The notes: a model not told the origin generated them from the letters alone. A stretch of DNA of 50,596 nucleotides from DASRFR01 sp035651455 (GCA_035651455.1 DASRFR010000021.1:1-50596), one strand, 5' to 3'. Counted from the stretch's first letter, positions 26,049 through 35,243 are shown. A program made the numbers and translations.

Positions 26049-26474
26049 CTAGAAGGGAATGTCGTCGCCTACTGCGGGAGTGGGCTCGGGACTAGGCTGC
26101 CTATTGGGCATCTCCTCCTTGCTTTCGTGTCCGTTATCTCGCGAGCCGAGCAGAACAATGTCCCGCGCCACGATCTCTGTGCGATATTTCTTTTCCCCGG
26201 TCTGCTTGTCCTCCCAGCTCGAGGTTTGCAGCTTGCCTTCCACGTAGAGCTTCGACCCTTTGCGGACGTACTCACCCACGATCTCCGCCACACGCTGCCA
26301 GGCCACGACGCTGTGCCATTCGGTTCGGTCCTGCCACTGCTCGTTTCTGTCCTTGAATCGTTCGTTTGTGGCGAGGCTCACTTTCGCTACCGGGACTCCA
26401 CTGGCCGTGTACTTCACTTCCGGGTCCTGGCCGACGTTTCCCACCAGAATTACTTTGTTTACGCTCTTTGCCAT
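26049..26474 (-). CDS. ssb: Single-stranded DNA-binding protein
   Basis: A 141-residue SSB with the classical OB-fold pattern: VNKVILVGNVGQDPEVKY, then VAKVSLATNERF, TEWHSVVAWQRVAEIVGEYVRKGSKLYVEGKLQT and YRTEIVARDIVLLG. It ends in the acidic tip DDIPF that recruits replication partners. The ATG has GGGAG upstream. Plasmid-borne SSBs protect transferred single strands, which fits the conjugation genes here. It sits between protein E of the PRTRC set and the NrdJ-like gene. Confidence 0.93.
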   Translation of the reverse strand: MAKSVNKVILVGNVGQDPEVKYTASGVPVAKVSLATNERFKDRNEQWQDRTEWHSVVAWQRVAEIVGEYVRKGSKLYVEGKLQTSSWEDKQTGEKKYRTEIVARDIVLLGSRDNGHESKEEMPNRQPSPEPTPAVGDDIPF

Positions 26475-26496
26475 ATTGCACTCCCATCGCTTTCCA

Positions 26497-27114
26497 TCAT
26501 GAGCAGCCGCGCGTGCTGCCACACTCAAGGCACCGATAGCAGGACCCGTTTCTCACCATTAAGGCGCCGCAGAATTGACACGCTGGCGCATCTCCCATAC
26601 TGACAATCTGCCCCAACTGCTCGACCGCACTCCCGGGTTCCGTCTTCATGGGGATCACCTTTGGCAACTCAAACAGGATTCCTTGCTCGCCTTTGAGGAA
26701 ACGCAATTCAAGCCACCTGAACAGGTAATCCATGAGTGACTTGGCGTAGCCGATTTTTGGACTTCCGGACCATCCGCTCGGTTCAAACCGCGTGTGGCTG
26801 AACTTGTTGCACAACACCTGCAGAGGCACGCCATACTGCAAGGCCAGAGAAACCGCGGTCGCGAAGGAATCCATCAGCCCGGAGACGGTCGAGCCCTCTT
26901 TGGACATCCGAATGAACATCTCGCCGGGAAGCCCATCCTCGTACAAACCCACCGTGACGTATCCCTCTTGCCCGCCCACTGAGAAGTGATGGGTCAGGCT
27001 GTGCCGCTCATCGGGCAAGCGACGCCTCACTGCCGGCGTCGCGGGCTCGGATGAACCGTTCCCACCCTGGCTGGGGGTGACAGGGCTCGTTATGCGCGTA
27101 ACCGTCTCTCCCAT
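26497..27114 (-). CDS. Stand-alone C-terminal (TSCPD/zinc) domain of B12-dependent ribonucleotide reductase
   Basis: A 205-residue protein starting at ATG with GGGAGG upstream. Residues 30-140 closely resemble the C-terminal module of class II ribonucleotide reductase NrdJ: RRRLPDERHSLTHHFSVGG, then YVTVGLYEDGLPGEMFIRM, EGSTVSGLMDSF, ALQYGVPLQVLCNKF and a final DYLFRWLELRFL. The tail has Cys179, Cys182, Cys192, Cys195, Cys198 and Cys204, as in the zinc/redox tail of NrdJ (NGSCYRC). The radical-bearing barrel domain is absent, so it cannot be a complete reductase. It may regulate or assist the host enzyme, or have been adapted as a nucleic-acid-binding protein. It lies 22 bp upstream of SSB. 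Confidence 0.85.
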   Translation of the reverse strand: MGETVTRITSPVTPSQGGNGSSEPATPAVRRRLPDERHSLTHHFSVGGQEGYVTVGLYEDGLPGEMFIRMSKEGSTVSGLMDSFATAVSLALQYGVPLQVLCNKFSHTRFEPSGWSGSPKIGYAKSLMDYLFRWLELRFLKGEQGILFELPKVIPMKTEPGSAVEQLGQIVSMGDAPACQFCGALMVRNGSCYRCLECGSTRGCS

Positions 27115-27142
27115 AACAACCTCCCTGCGTTGCCGCGAAGCA

Positions 27143-28753
27143 TCACTTGCCCCCGTCAGTCCGTTCAAACAGCACAGCAACTTGGTCCTGATAAACGGGC
27201 GTCCAGTCTGGCCGCTCGCGCAGCACGCTTGCGAGTGCCGAGTCGACCGGAAGCAAGGTGGCATTCACGTTGTACTGCGCCAGGATTGCGCTCCAGTTCG
27301 ACTTTGCGTCCCACACATCAAGTCCGTCCTGGACAAACACCGGCCCGTAGAAATCTGTCCGTCCGTCATCGAATACTTTGAAAGAAGGCCAGAGACGGTA
27401 GATCAAATACCCTCCCCACTGCCAGTTCGCATACAAGCGAATCGAGTTTGGCGCGGTTTGTTGAGAAAGAGCGGAGGCAGCCATGACCGGAAAACGGGTG
27501 TGGTCGAACTCGGCGTGCAATGCCTTTATGCGTCCGGGGTATGCGAGAAGGACTACAAGTGTCAACACGGCCGAACACGGTATGCAGTGCAATCGGTCCC
27601 GTTGGCGATGGCTCGCGATGAACTGCAACCCGGCTTCGAGATCCGAAACGCTCTCGATGAACCGCGGTAGCCATTTCAGTGAACCGCTTGAGCGTGCGCA
27701 TTCCAACCATTCACGCAACGCCGAGGCAATGCCGGGTGCTGCAACTACCGCGAAGATGGGAATGTTCCGCACCGAGTACAGCGCCAGGTGCGCCCAACTG
27801 AGCAGCAACATCACTTGGGTCGGCCTTCCCGAGGTGAAATGCCAGAACGCCGCCGCGATGGCGAGCACAAGGAGCGTCTCGAAATAGGCTGCTGAAAAAG
27901 AGTGGAAGTCCGCTGACTGAAACTCACTGATGCGCTGGATGTAGAAGGACGCGCCCAGATATTGGGCGACATGAATGTGGAGCCTGTACCCATAGGGATT
28001 GATGAGGCTGGCAACCAGACATGCCACAGCCGTCAGAGCATAGTTTTTCGCTCGCGTCTGTACGCAAAACCTATCTTCTTGGATCAAGTCTTCGACAATT
28101 GACCCCAGGGCGTAGGTGATCAGCAAGACGATGCCTACGAAGAAGCCACCATGCAAATTGACCCAAAGGATGGTGAGCGGCGGCAAAACCAGCAGCAAGC
28201 GCGTCTTTCCATCTCTTTGTACACGGATGAGGATCCCCGAGAATACCGCCGCCAATAGCGGAGTGATGAGGTGAGGTCGCGCGAGCCAGTGAATCGTGCT
28301 CGCCGCCATGGCTAACGACGTCAGGACGATTGCGCTCAGTCGATGACCGGACTCCACGACTGTATTCCTGTAGGTGCAAGCGGAAGTGAGTCCAAGGAGG
28401 ACGAGACTCAAGAGCACAATTCCACGCAGGCCCGCCACATGGTGAACGGCGGCCATGAGTACATCCGATAGCCACTCCCATGCGAACCATGGGCAGCCAG
28501 GTTTTGTGAACGAGAAGATGTCGACCGCAGGAACGCGGCCATTCCTCAGAATCCATTCCCCGACTCGGACGTGCCATCCTGTGTCTGAGTCAGTCAGGAG
28601 CCAACCGACGCCGGTCGTGCACCAGAACAACACAAGGATCGGGATCAGGAACGCAACGTCCGATAGAGGCGGCACCCACGAGGGGCGTGACGCGGCGAAA
28701 ACCGAAGATGGATCCGTCGCGAACACTCGACCACAGATACGGGTGGTAGGCAT
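27143..28753 (-). CDS. Polytopic membrane protein, GT-C glycosyltransferase-like
   Basis: About 536 residues with roughly ten membrane segments. Early on it has SDTGWHVRVGEWIL and then VDIFSFTKPGCPWFAWEWLSD. An acidic pair in the first outer loop, followed by a P-D-FS-T-G-W-EWL pattern, is typical of GT-C-type membrane glycosyltransferases that use lipid-linked sugars. The C-terminal soluble part (NWQWGGYLIYRLWPSFKVFDDGR) also occurs in such bacterial proteins. The start is uncertain: ATG at 28753 or GTG at 28780, neither with a strong site. Its presence among replication genes is unexpected; it may be cargo altering surface glycans. Confidence 0.65.
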   Translation of the reverse strand: MPTTRICGRVFATDPSSVFAASRPSWVPPLSDVAFLIPILVLFWCTTGVGWLLTDSDTGWHVRVGEWILRNGRVPAVDIFSFTKPGCPWFAWEWLSDVLMAAVHHVAGLRGIVLLSLVLLGLTSACTYRNTVVESGHRLSAIVLTSLAMAASTIHWLARPHLITPLLAAVFSGILIRVQRDGKTRLLLVLPPLTILWVNLHGGFFVGIVLLITYALGSIVEDLIQEDRFCVQTRAKNYALTAVACLVASLINPYGYRLHIHVAQYLGASFYIQRISEFQSADFHSFSAAYFETLLVLAIAAAFWHFTSGRPTQVMLLLSWAHLALYSVRNIPIFAVVAAPGIASALREWLECARSSGSLKWLPRFIESVSDLEAGLQFIASHRQRDRLHCIPCSAVLTLVVLLAYPGRIKALHAEFDHTRFPVMAASALSQQTAPNSIRLYANWQWGGYLIYRLWPSFKVFDDGRTDFYGPVFVQDGLDVWDAKSNWSAILAQYNVNATLLPVDSALASVLRERPDWTPVYQDQVAVLFERTDGGK

Positions 28754-28791
28754 CGCTTCATCACGTTGCGAAGGCAGCACCTCGAAGCGGA

Positions 28792-29073
28792 CTACTGCCT
28801 GCTGACAGATTCATTCTTCCAACCAACAGTACGAGCGCCGCGATCTCCGTCGAGGCCATCGTCTCGAGCTGGATCTCCTGACGCCGGAATGTATCGTTGA
28901 GTCGCGGTTGTTGCGACTGTGCGTTGATTGAACACGTAGATCAGCAACGGCGTGCCCGTGACGGCAGCGAGAAATGCCCCTGCCGGATTGAGGTGCAGCC
29001 CATTCCCAATCACCACGAACAAGAAAAGAAACAGGCACGCCACCAGGGAAATCCGTTTGACCTTCATTCGCAT
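28792..29073 (-). CDS. Small membrane protein
   Basis: A 93-residue protein with GGAGG seven bases before its ATG. Two hydrophobic segments (LVACLFLFLFVVIGNGL and GAFLAAVTGTPLLIYVF) span most of the first half, followed by a polar tail. No domain is recognised. It precedes the GT-C-like gene in the same direction and may be its partner. Confidence 0.65.
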   Translation of the reverse strand: MRMKVKRISLVACLFLFLFVVIGNGLHLNPAGAFLAAVTGTPLLIYVFNQRTVATTATQRYIPASGDPARDDGLDGDRGARTVGWKNESVSRQ

Positions 29074-29130
29074 CTTCTGCCTCCGATCTCAGAACTCAAG
29101 TCCGTTAGGAACCATGCGCACGAGAGGACT

Positions 29131-29817
29131 CTAGGCTTCGATCGGCTCTGCGATCGCGAGGCTGGCATCGCCCACGGCAGTCTCGGTTGTCGGACCGGTT
29201 CCCGCATTCCTGACCCGGGACACAGGCTTGCGCGAGTAGTGCGTGTGAGAGCAATTCCTGCAATTCACCGCTTTCGTCGCGGCACGCAGCCCGGGCAGGA
29301 ATTTCTCCGGAATAGAAATGGGTTCTCCGGCCAACGAATAGAACGTAGGCACAACGCTGCCGGCCTGAGCCTTGTCCTTTTCCCGCAGATCAAGTTCAAG
29401 CCGTCCGTGGATACCGCGAAAGAGGATTTCGGTCTCCATCGCCGGTCGGTGACCGTCTTCGACTGGCCCCAGCCAGTGCCGCGTCAGCAGAGTTTCGTAG
29501 GTCGCACCTTTTCGAAGTATGTCCAATCGAACGAGTGCTTGAGAGATGACGACCGCGTGCAGACCATTGACCCCGATTGCCTCGACTGGATGAAGGTATT
29601 CGAGCGGCCGCCCTTCTTCGTCGGCAAACGTCACGTAACGCCCAACGTCTCCGAAAGAACCCCCTGATTCCAAACCTCGCAACACATAACGTTGTGCTAC
29701 TTGTTGGTGCTCGACGGTCAGCAGAGGGTGCGCAAAGATGCCCAGTTCCTTGAGGGTTCTGACGGCACGCCGCGGCAACGCCAGACCGCCAACACCTTTG
29801 AATTGTTGTCCCGCCAT
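29131..29817 (-). CDS. Hypothetical protein next to the primase
   Basis: A 228-residue soluble protein starting at ATG with AAGGAGG upstream. It begins MAGQQFKGVGGLALPRRAVRTLKELG, continues with mixed alpha/beta sequence (VVISQALVRLDILRKGATY) and has a Cys pair with His (NCRNCSHTH) near residue 190. The zinc-like cluster and its position 24 bp after the primase gene suggest nucleic-acid work, but this is inference. The family is not recognised. Confidence 0.65.
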   Translation of the reverse strand: MAGQQFKGVGGLALPRRAVRTLKELGIFAHPLLTVEHQQVAQRYVLRGLESGGSFGDVGRYVTFADEEGRPLEYLHPVEAIGVNGLHAVVISQALVRLDILRKGATYETLLTRHWLGPVEDGHRPAMETEILFRGIHGRLELDLREKDKAQAGSVVPTFYSLAGEPISIPEKFLPGLRAATKAVNCRNCSHTHYSRKPVSRVRNAGTGPTTETAVGDASLAIAEPIEA

Positions 29818-29841
29818 GAAGATTCCTCCTTCCTTGTGTCT

Positions 29842-30813
29842 TCAAGCAGTCTGACGAACACGGATTGGGTGCCCGACGGCCGCGCGAATCATCTCTTTGC
29901 GGCAACCTGCCCAGCACAAATAAAAGCGGGGATCGGACACCAGGATTGCGAGGTTGTCGCCGCCACGGTCGTGTCCGGCTTGGGCGCACGAGGGACACCG
30001 GGTGACGTAGTTCTTGCCGACGATTCTTGTCTTCCCGACATAATCGAGGATGCAGAACTTCGGCTTGCCTACTACATTTTGCTCCCGGACTTGTGGCGCT
30101 CGTGACGCGGCCTGACGAATCTCAGCGGGAAGATCCTTGCCTGCGGTGAACCTCGTCAGTTCATCTTCGGAGAGTTTCCTGAGTCGCTTCAGATATTCGA
30201 TCTGCGCTTCCAGGGTGTAGTCGGCACCATAGAACCAGAAACGCCGACCCGCGCCACGGTGGATTCCAAGCGGGCCTCGGATGGCGTTGCCGAATGCTCC
30301 TGCCGCAATCGAGTCGTGTTTTGGGAAGACTTCGATTCCGTCAGCCAGGCCGGTGCCTTTCACTGGAACGCCTAACCGCCCGGCCAGGTCGTAGATGTAA
30401 ATTCGGCAATGCCGCGCCAGCAGCGGTGCCGCCAGGAATATCCATAGGTGGCCGCCGCGCCTGCTCATCTCCAGCGCCGAGTCCACGTGGTCTGTGGTTA
30501 GCTGGTACTGCAGCTTGATCAAGTCGTCCATCGCGTTCTTGTAGTCCGCGTCAATGGCGACCCACTTGCAGCGCTGGTTTGATGGATTGATAGCGTAGAG
30601 TCCCATCGTTATTCGCCCTTCCAGATGAGCGGAAATTGTCTGGTGGGTCAGCCACACCGGTTCTCCGGAACGCTTCTCCTTGGGGCGGTAGTAATAATGC
30701 CGTCCGCTCTCTGGATTGGGGCGGGAGGATTGGACCGTATACGCCCTGCGATTGACGAACAAGTCGATGTACTCCTTGACTAATTCTTCCGTTGCGACGT
30801 ATCGCCGACTCAC
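29842..30813 (-). CDS. Archaeo-eukaryotic-type primase with C-terminal zinc finger
   Basis: A 323-residue protein starting at GTG with AAAGGAGG upstream. It carries primase motifs: the metal-binding pair Asp88/Asp90 (WVAIDADY), GGHLWIF with His122, and the later EVFPKHDS and FGNAIRGPLG. This arrangement fits the AEP family described in TOTE conflict systems and plasmid replication. The C-terminus holds Cys273, Cys276, Cys300 and Cys304 (RCPSC and LCWAGC), like the zinc finger of CHC2 primases. It probably synthesises primers on the element's DNA, for replication or for complementary-strand synthesis after transfer. Helicase, SSB and Rad52 are encoded nearby. Confidence 0.82.
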   Translation of the reverse strand: MSRRYVATEELVKEYIDLFVNRRAYTVQSSRPNPESGRHYYYRPKEKRSGEPVWLTHQTISAHLEGRITMGLYAINPSNQRCKWVAIDADYKNAMDDLIKLQYQLTTDHVDSALEMSRRGGHLWIFLAAPLLARHCRIYIYDLAGRLGVPVKGTGLADGIEVFPKHDSIAAGAFGNAIRGPLGIHRGAGRRFWFYGADYTLEAQIEYLKRLRKLSEDELTRFTAGKDLPAEIRQAASRAPQVREQNVVGKPKFCILDYVGKTRIVGKNYVTRCPSCAQAGHDRGGDNLAILVSDPRFYLCWAGCRKEMIRAAVGHPIRVRQTA

Positions 30814-30907
30814 GGTCCACCTCCTTTCTATAGCCCATTGGGCATGGCGGCTGTGTGTAGATATTCCAGGACTGGATTTCTGTCAAACGGCGGTTGAAGG
30901 GCCTTCG

Positions 30908-31291
30908 TCAAGCGCCAACTGCCATCTCGGCAGGCTTCCCCGGTGCAAGAATCCATCCGGAACCGGCCCTCAACAGCCCAGGACGTTCTACCAGGCTGAG
31001 GAAGTCATACTCGTGCACGAGGCGATCAAAGTCGCTGACGCTGTAACCGCCGAACGCCTCGTCCTCAAAGTCAATCCAGAGCCACACTCCGCGCTTGCGA
31101 TCCAAAACATATAAGGCGCCAGAGTTGGGTTCAGTTGTGACGGTGACGCACAACAGGATTGCCGATGGAAACTCCAGCCAACGGACCGGTTGCGCCCCAT
31201 CGGTGGCCGTGATGAGCAGCCGGATGGCTTCCTCGACTGAAGAACTGGGCTTCATGGTGAGAATTGCTTCTGCTTTCATGTGACCGAACAT
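30908..31291 (-). CDS. Hypothetical protein upstream of the primase
   Basis: A 127-residue protein with AAGGAAA before the ATG. It begins MFGHMKAEAILTMKPSS and has a central strand-rich part with YVLDRKRGVWLWIDFEDEAFGGYSVSDFD. No catalytic or membrane motif is present. It is the first gene of the minus-strand run leading into the primase (94 bp away). The family is not recognised. Confidence 0.6.
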   Translation of the reverse strand: MFGHMKAEAILTMKPSSSVEEAIRLLITATDGAQPVRWLEFPSAILLCVTVTTEPNSGALYVLDRKRGVWLWIDFEDEAFGGYSVSDFDRLVHEYDFLSLVERPGLLRAGSGWILAPGKPAEMAVGA

Positions 31292-31522
31292 GAGATTTCC
31301 TTTCTGGGACGGATCCCCGGTGAGCCTAAGAGCCTAAGCAATGGGAGTAGACACCTCCGCTTATTTCGAGCGGATATTTCACCCACGGCTTCTGGCGGTG
31401 TTGGAAGAAGAGGTGACGAGGGATTAGAAGTTGTTTCCGTGTAGCCGACCATCCGACCAGAGGCGATTCGTGTACCAGTACTGAAGCATGTCAACACAAT
31501 TACTCGCTCAATCAAAGACGTG

Positions 31523-33271
31523 CTACTTGGGGAATTTCATACAACGCAGTAAGTCTGCGAAGCGTGGCTCGGAGCGCAGATTGTCAAGGCGGGGATCTGT
31601 TTTTATGAGCAAGGTGTGGGGCACATGCTCGCGATATGAAGTCTCCAGACAATCCAGGGCGTCTTTTCTCTTATCCATGGCGGCGTAGATACGGCCCACA
31701 ACATATGGCGAAACATATTTCTGCTTCGAGCCGTCCTGCAGTTGGGCTATGATGTCATTCGCCTCTTGCTGATATCCGGCAGCTGCGTAGGCTTCTCCCA
31801 AAACTGCAACAAAAAGGGTGCCGCCCGCGGAGAGTTTAACCGCCTTCTGTCCGGCGTCGATTGCGTCATCATGTAATGCCTTGAACGCATAGGTTGCACA
31901 AAGCCCCCAGTGCGCCGGAGCAAAAGAAGGATCAAGGTCGAGAGCTTCTTGAAATTCAGCGATGGCTTCATCGTATCGACGGGCAAAGAGGAGCAGAAAT
32001 CCCAAGCATTGGTTGACGATGGACTGCGGATCCAGCCGAATCGCTCGCTTCACTTCGGTCCAGCCTTCTTCGTGCCGTCCCATCAGAGATAAAAAAAATC
32101 CAAACCACAAGTGCGCTGTAGCATAACGTGGGTTGATTTCAAGAGCCCGTTCGAACGATCTCTCCGCGGCTGGGAAATCAAAGTCGAAGAATGCTTTGAT
32201 CCATCCTGAGGAGGCGTGGGCCTCGGCCAGACCGTGGTCTTGTTTGAGAGCTTCGGTAACCAGACCTTTGCCCTTTCCGCAACCCTCTTGGGGAGATACA
32301 TAGCCCCACCAGCCGAGAACAGCGAGGCAATCCGCGAGACCTGTATAAGCGACCGCACAACCTTGATCGATCGATATAGCTTCTTGGAAGAATTGAACGG
32401 CCTTTCCTAAACCCCCTCGGCTTCGCCGATTCCAGTGATATCTGCCTCTTAGATAAGCTTCATAAGCCCGCGGGTCGACTGACCGCAGTTCGGTCAACTG
32501 AGCCTGCTCCTGAGGTGTTAGTTTGACTTCCACTTGTCGCGCGATGGCTTTCGCCACTTCCGCTTGCAGGGCTAAAATGTCACGCAGGTCGCGCTCATAG
32601 CTCTCAGCCCAAAGGTGTGTTTCTAACGGTGTCTCAATGAGCTGGGCGGTGATGCGAACGCGGTCACCCACTCGGAAAACAGTGCCTTCCACAATCGCAT
32701 CGACTCCAAGCTCCCGCGCGATCTCCGACAAGGGCTTGCGCACTCCTTGATACTGCATCACCGAGGTGCGGGAAATCAGGCGCAACTCCCCAATCGTGGC
32801 CAACATCGTAATCAAGGCCTCGGTCAGCCCTTCGGCGAAATACTCCTCTTCCGGGTCATGAGGCAGATTGACCAGAGGCAAAACCGCGAGCGAGCGGATT
32901 CTGCGAACACATTTATCCAGACTTCCGATGAAGCGGTAACCACGTTTCGGGATGGTCTCGATGTACTGCGGGTGCTCAGGGTTATCGCCGAGCGCTTCGC
33001 GAAGGCGTTTAATTGCGTTGTTGAGTCCTTGGTCAAAGTCGACGAAAGTGTCTGCTGGCCAGATCCCTCGCCGCAAATTGTCGCGACTGACAAGATCCCC
33101 CGGATGTTCCAGCAGGAGAGTTAGGACCTGAAACGGTTGATCCTGAAGTTTGACCTTCGCCCCCTGCTTGCGCAGCTCTCCGGCTTTGAAGTCCACTTCA
33201 AAGACCCCAAACCGAAGTGGCGAACGCGACGGATGAGCACCATTTACCACATCAGCCCCAAAGATGCGCAC
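31523..33271 (-). CDS. Winged-helix/TPR transcriptional regulator
   Basis: A 582-residue regulator. Residues about 20-110 form an OmpR/CadC-type DNA-binding domain (LRFGVFEVDFKAGELRKQG, ending YIETIPKRGYRFIG). Next comes a domain starting SLAVLPLVNL with EEEYFAEGLTEALITML, then a chain of TPR repeats (for example AERSFERALEINPRYATAHLW). No membrane segment is apparent, unlike CadC. This architecture is abundant in Acidobacteriota. It is divergent from the carboxylesterase and may regulate it; the signal is unknown. The GTG start at 33271 has no clear ribosome binding site. Confidence 0.85.
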   Translation of the reverse strand: MRIFGADVVNGAHPSRSPLRFGVFEVDFKAGELRKQGAKVKLQDQPFQVLTLLLEHPGDLVSRDNLRRGIWPADTFVDFDQGLNNAIKRLREALGDNPEHPQYIETIPKRGYRFIGSLDKCVRRIRSLAVLPLVNLPHDPEEEYFAEGLTEALITMLATIGELRLISRTSVMQYQGVRKPLSEIARELGVDAIVEGTVFRVGDRVRITAQLIETPLETHLWAESYERDLRDILALQAEVAKAIARQVEVKLTPQEQAQLTELRSVDPRAYEAYLRGRYHWNRRSRGGLGKAVQFFQEAISIDQGCAVAYTGLADCLAVLGWWGYVSPQEGCGKGKGLVTEALKQDHGLAEAHASSGWIKAFFDFDFPAAERSFERALEINPRYATAHLWFGFFLSLMGRHEEGWTEVKRAIRLDPQSIVNQCLGFLLLFARRYDEAIAEFQEALDLDPSFAPAHWGLCATYAFKALHDDAIDAGQKAVKLSAGGTLFVAVLGEAYAAAGYQQEANDIIAQLQDGSKQKYVSPYVVGRIYAAMDKRKDALDCLETSYREHVPHTLLIKTDPRLDNLRSEPRFADLLRCMKFPK

Positions 33272-33458
33272 CAGTCTAGCACGGGCCTAACCCGCGCCGT
33301 CCGCTCGTGGTTATGCACGGGACAGCTACAAGACAGCTCCACACGATTGCTCTCGAGAACGCCTTGCGGCAAAACATAGGTCGTTGTGCGAACAGCCCTG
33401 ATGAGAGTGCGCGTGCCTGAACTCGAGCGCGGTCGAGGGGAAAAGAAGGGAGTCAATC

Positions 33459-35060
33459 GTGAACACAAATAAAGTAGTTCTGATCCTGTTCGGTGCCTTG
33501 TTTGCTCAAGGTTCAGCCGCTGCAGAATCACTGCCCGCGTTCGCAACGGCCGACCGGGCAATCGTCACCACAGAACGAGGGCCGGTTCGTGGCGTAATGA
33601 CAGAGACTCTCCGCGCATTCCTTGGCATTCCCTACGCTGCCCCGCCGGTTGGGAAACTTCGTTGGAGGCCACCTGAAGATCACGCGCTGTGGTTTAGGCC
33701 ACTCGATGCCAGCAGGTTCGCCAATCATTGTCCCCAGCAGGCGTCAGTGTTTGGCACGGCGAGTGTCACGGAAGATTGTCTCTACTTGAATGTCTTCACG
33801 CCCCGGCCGTCCGAAGAGGCCAACCGTTCCCGCACATATCCGGTGATGGTGTGGATCCACGGTGGTGCGTGGACTGTCGGAGAAAGCGACGACTACATGC
33901 CAACCAAGCTCGTACAACAAGGCGTGATCATCGTGACGATCAATTATCGTCTCGGCGCCTTGGGGTTTCTGGCCCACCCAGCGTTGAGTGCAGAGTCGCC
34001 CGACCATATATCAGGTAACTACGGGCTCATGGACCAGCAGTTCGCACTGAAATGGGTGCAGCGGAACATCGCGGCATTAGGAGGAGACCCAGAAAATGTG
34101 ACTATCTTCGGCGAGTCGGCGGGTGGCCGCAGCGTGCTCATGCATATGGCGTCTCCGTCGGCTGCGACACTATTCCATCGCGGAATCATCGAAAGCGGAG
34201 CTTATTTTGGTTTGAACACTCCCACGTTGGCGGACGAAGAATCGCATGGTGAAAACTTCGCCGCTAGTATCGGATGCTCGAATCAGAGCGCCCGGTGTTT
34301 GCGCTCCAAATCGGTTAAGAAGCTCCTGGCCAATTGGGGCCTATTCGACAGCAGTACCAACGTCGACGGCAAGATCCTTCCCGAATCGCCGGATACTGCA
34401 TTTGTTACTGGTCAGTTCAACCACGTCCCACTGATCCACGGCGCAAATCACGACGAATGGAGGTTTTTCGTCGCTTTGTCCTTCGACCTGTCAGGGGCTC
34501 CGATAACCCCTGACGATTATCCATCCGTGGTTGAGAGCATGGTGGGACCTGATGTTGCGCCGCTGGTATTGGCTGAGTATCCACTCGACAACTATGACAG
34601 CCCCGATCTTGCAGTTGGGGCGATAGGGAGCGACTCCATTTTTACCTGCCCAGCGCGGGCTGTTGATCAAGTACTTTCCGCACAAGTGCCCACGTTTGCG
34701 TACGAGTTTAATGACACCAATGCACCTGAGCTGTTCTTGCCTCCAGTCAGCTTCCCCTACGGTGCTACCCACGGGTCCGAACTCCGCTATCTGTTCGACC
34801 TGACATGGGGCGGTCAGCTGGATGGGCAGCAGGAAGAACTCTCCGGTGCTATGCTCCGCTACTGGACGCAGTTCGCAAATTCGGGCGACCCTAACTCATC
34901 AGGCTTACCATTCTGGCGACAGTACGACGTCACGACGGACGAGTTCCAGTCTTTAGTACCGCCAACGCCCATGACCAATTTCGGGTTCTCAACAGATCAC
35001 AAGTGTGATTTCTGGGGCAACCTGTTCGGCGTCAATACTCAGCGAGCGAGGGGCAACTGA
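33459..35060 (+). CDS. Secreted type B carboxylesterase
   Basis: A 533-residue protein starting at GTG with AGAAGGGAG upstream. It has an N-terminal signal peptide (VVLILFGALFAQGSAAA) and the carboxylesterase layout: EDCLYLNVFTP, then the oxyanion loop HGGAW (134-138), and nucleophile Ser220 in GESAGG. A later ATHGSELRYLF carries the likely catalytic His. It hydrolyses carboxylic esters outside the cytoplasm; the substrate is unknown. It faces away from the TPR regulator and looks like cargo of the element. Confidence 0.88.
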   Translation: MNTNKVVLILFGALFAQGSAAAESLPAFATADRAIVTTERGPVRGVMTETLRAFLGIPYAAPPVGKLRWRPPEDHALWFRPLDASRFANHCPQQASVFGTASVTEDCLYLNVFTPRPSEEANRSRTYPVMVWIHGGAWTVGESDDYMPTKLVQQGVIIVTINYRLGALGFLAHPALSAESPDHISGNYGLMDQQFALKWVQRNIAALGGDPENVTIFGESAGGRSVLMHMASPSAATLFHRGIIESGAYFGLNTPTLADEESHGENFAASIGCSNQSARCLRSKSVKKLLANWGLFDSSTNVDGKILPESPDTAFVTGQFNHVPLIHGANHDEWRFFVALSFDLSGAPITPDDYPSVVESMVGPDVAPLVLAEYPLDNYDSPDLAVGAIGSDSIFTCPARAVDQVLSAQVPTFAYEFNDTNAPELFLPPVSFPYGATHGSELRYLFDLTWGGQLDGQQEELSGAMLRYWTQFANSGDPNSSGLPFWRQYDVTTDEFQSLVPPTPMTNFGFSTDHKCDFWGNLFGVNTQRARGN

Positions 35061-35221
35061 AATGAATCAGGGCGCGCATTGTGTCCGGATGACGAGCAAC
35101 ATGGAAAGAATCCCCTGGGCACGAATACCGCAGATTTGCGCGCCGTTCTAAGCGCTATAGTCAACGGGCAACTCACTCATATTATTTCTGTTGCGCGTGG
35201 CGACACACTTCAAACACACTC

Positions 35222-35243
35222 CAATCACACCGCAATCACACGG
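35222..35243. repeat. Two tandem 11-bp repeats at the end of the relaxation gene
   Basis: CAATCACACCG is followed directly by CAATCACACGG, with one mismatch. The array overlaps the last codons of the replication-relaxation gene and extends into the 175-bp gap before the esterase end. The number of copies is too small to call an iteron array. Confidence 0.35.

Noticed and set aside
26497..27114. A functional class II ribonucleotide reductase
   Set aside because: The catalytic barrel with the radical cysteine and cofactor site is absent; only the C-terminal domain is present.
29842..30813. A complete TOTE conflict system
   Set aside because: Only the primase domain matches; the helicase at 11000-13327 is distant and SNF2-like, and no linked nuclease module was seen, so a replication primase is the simpler reading.
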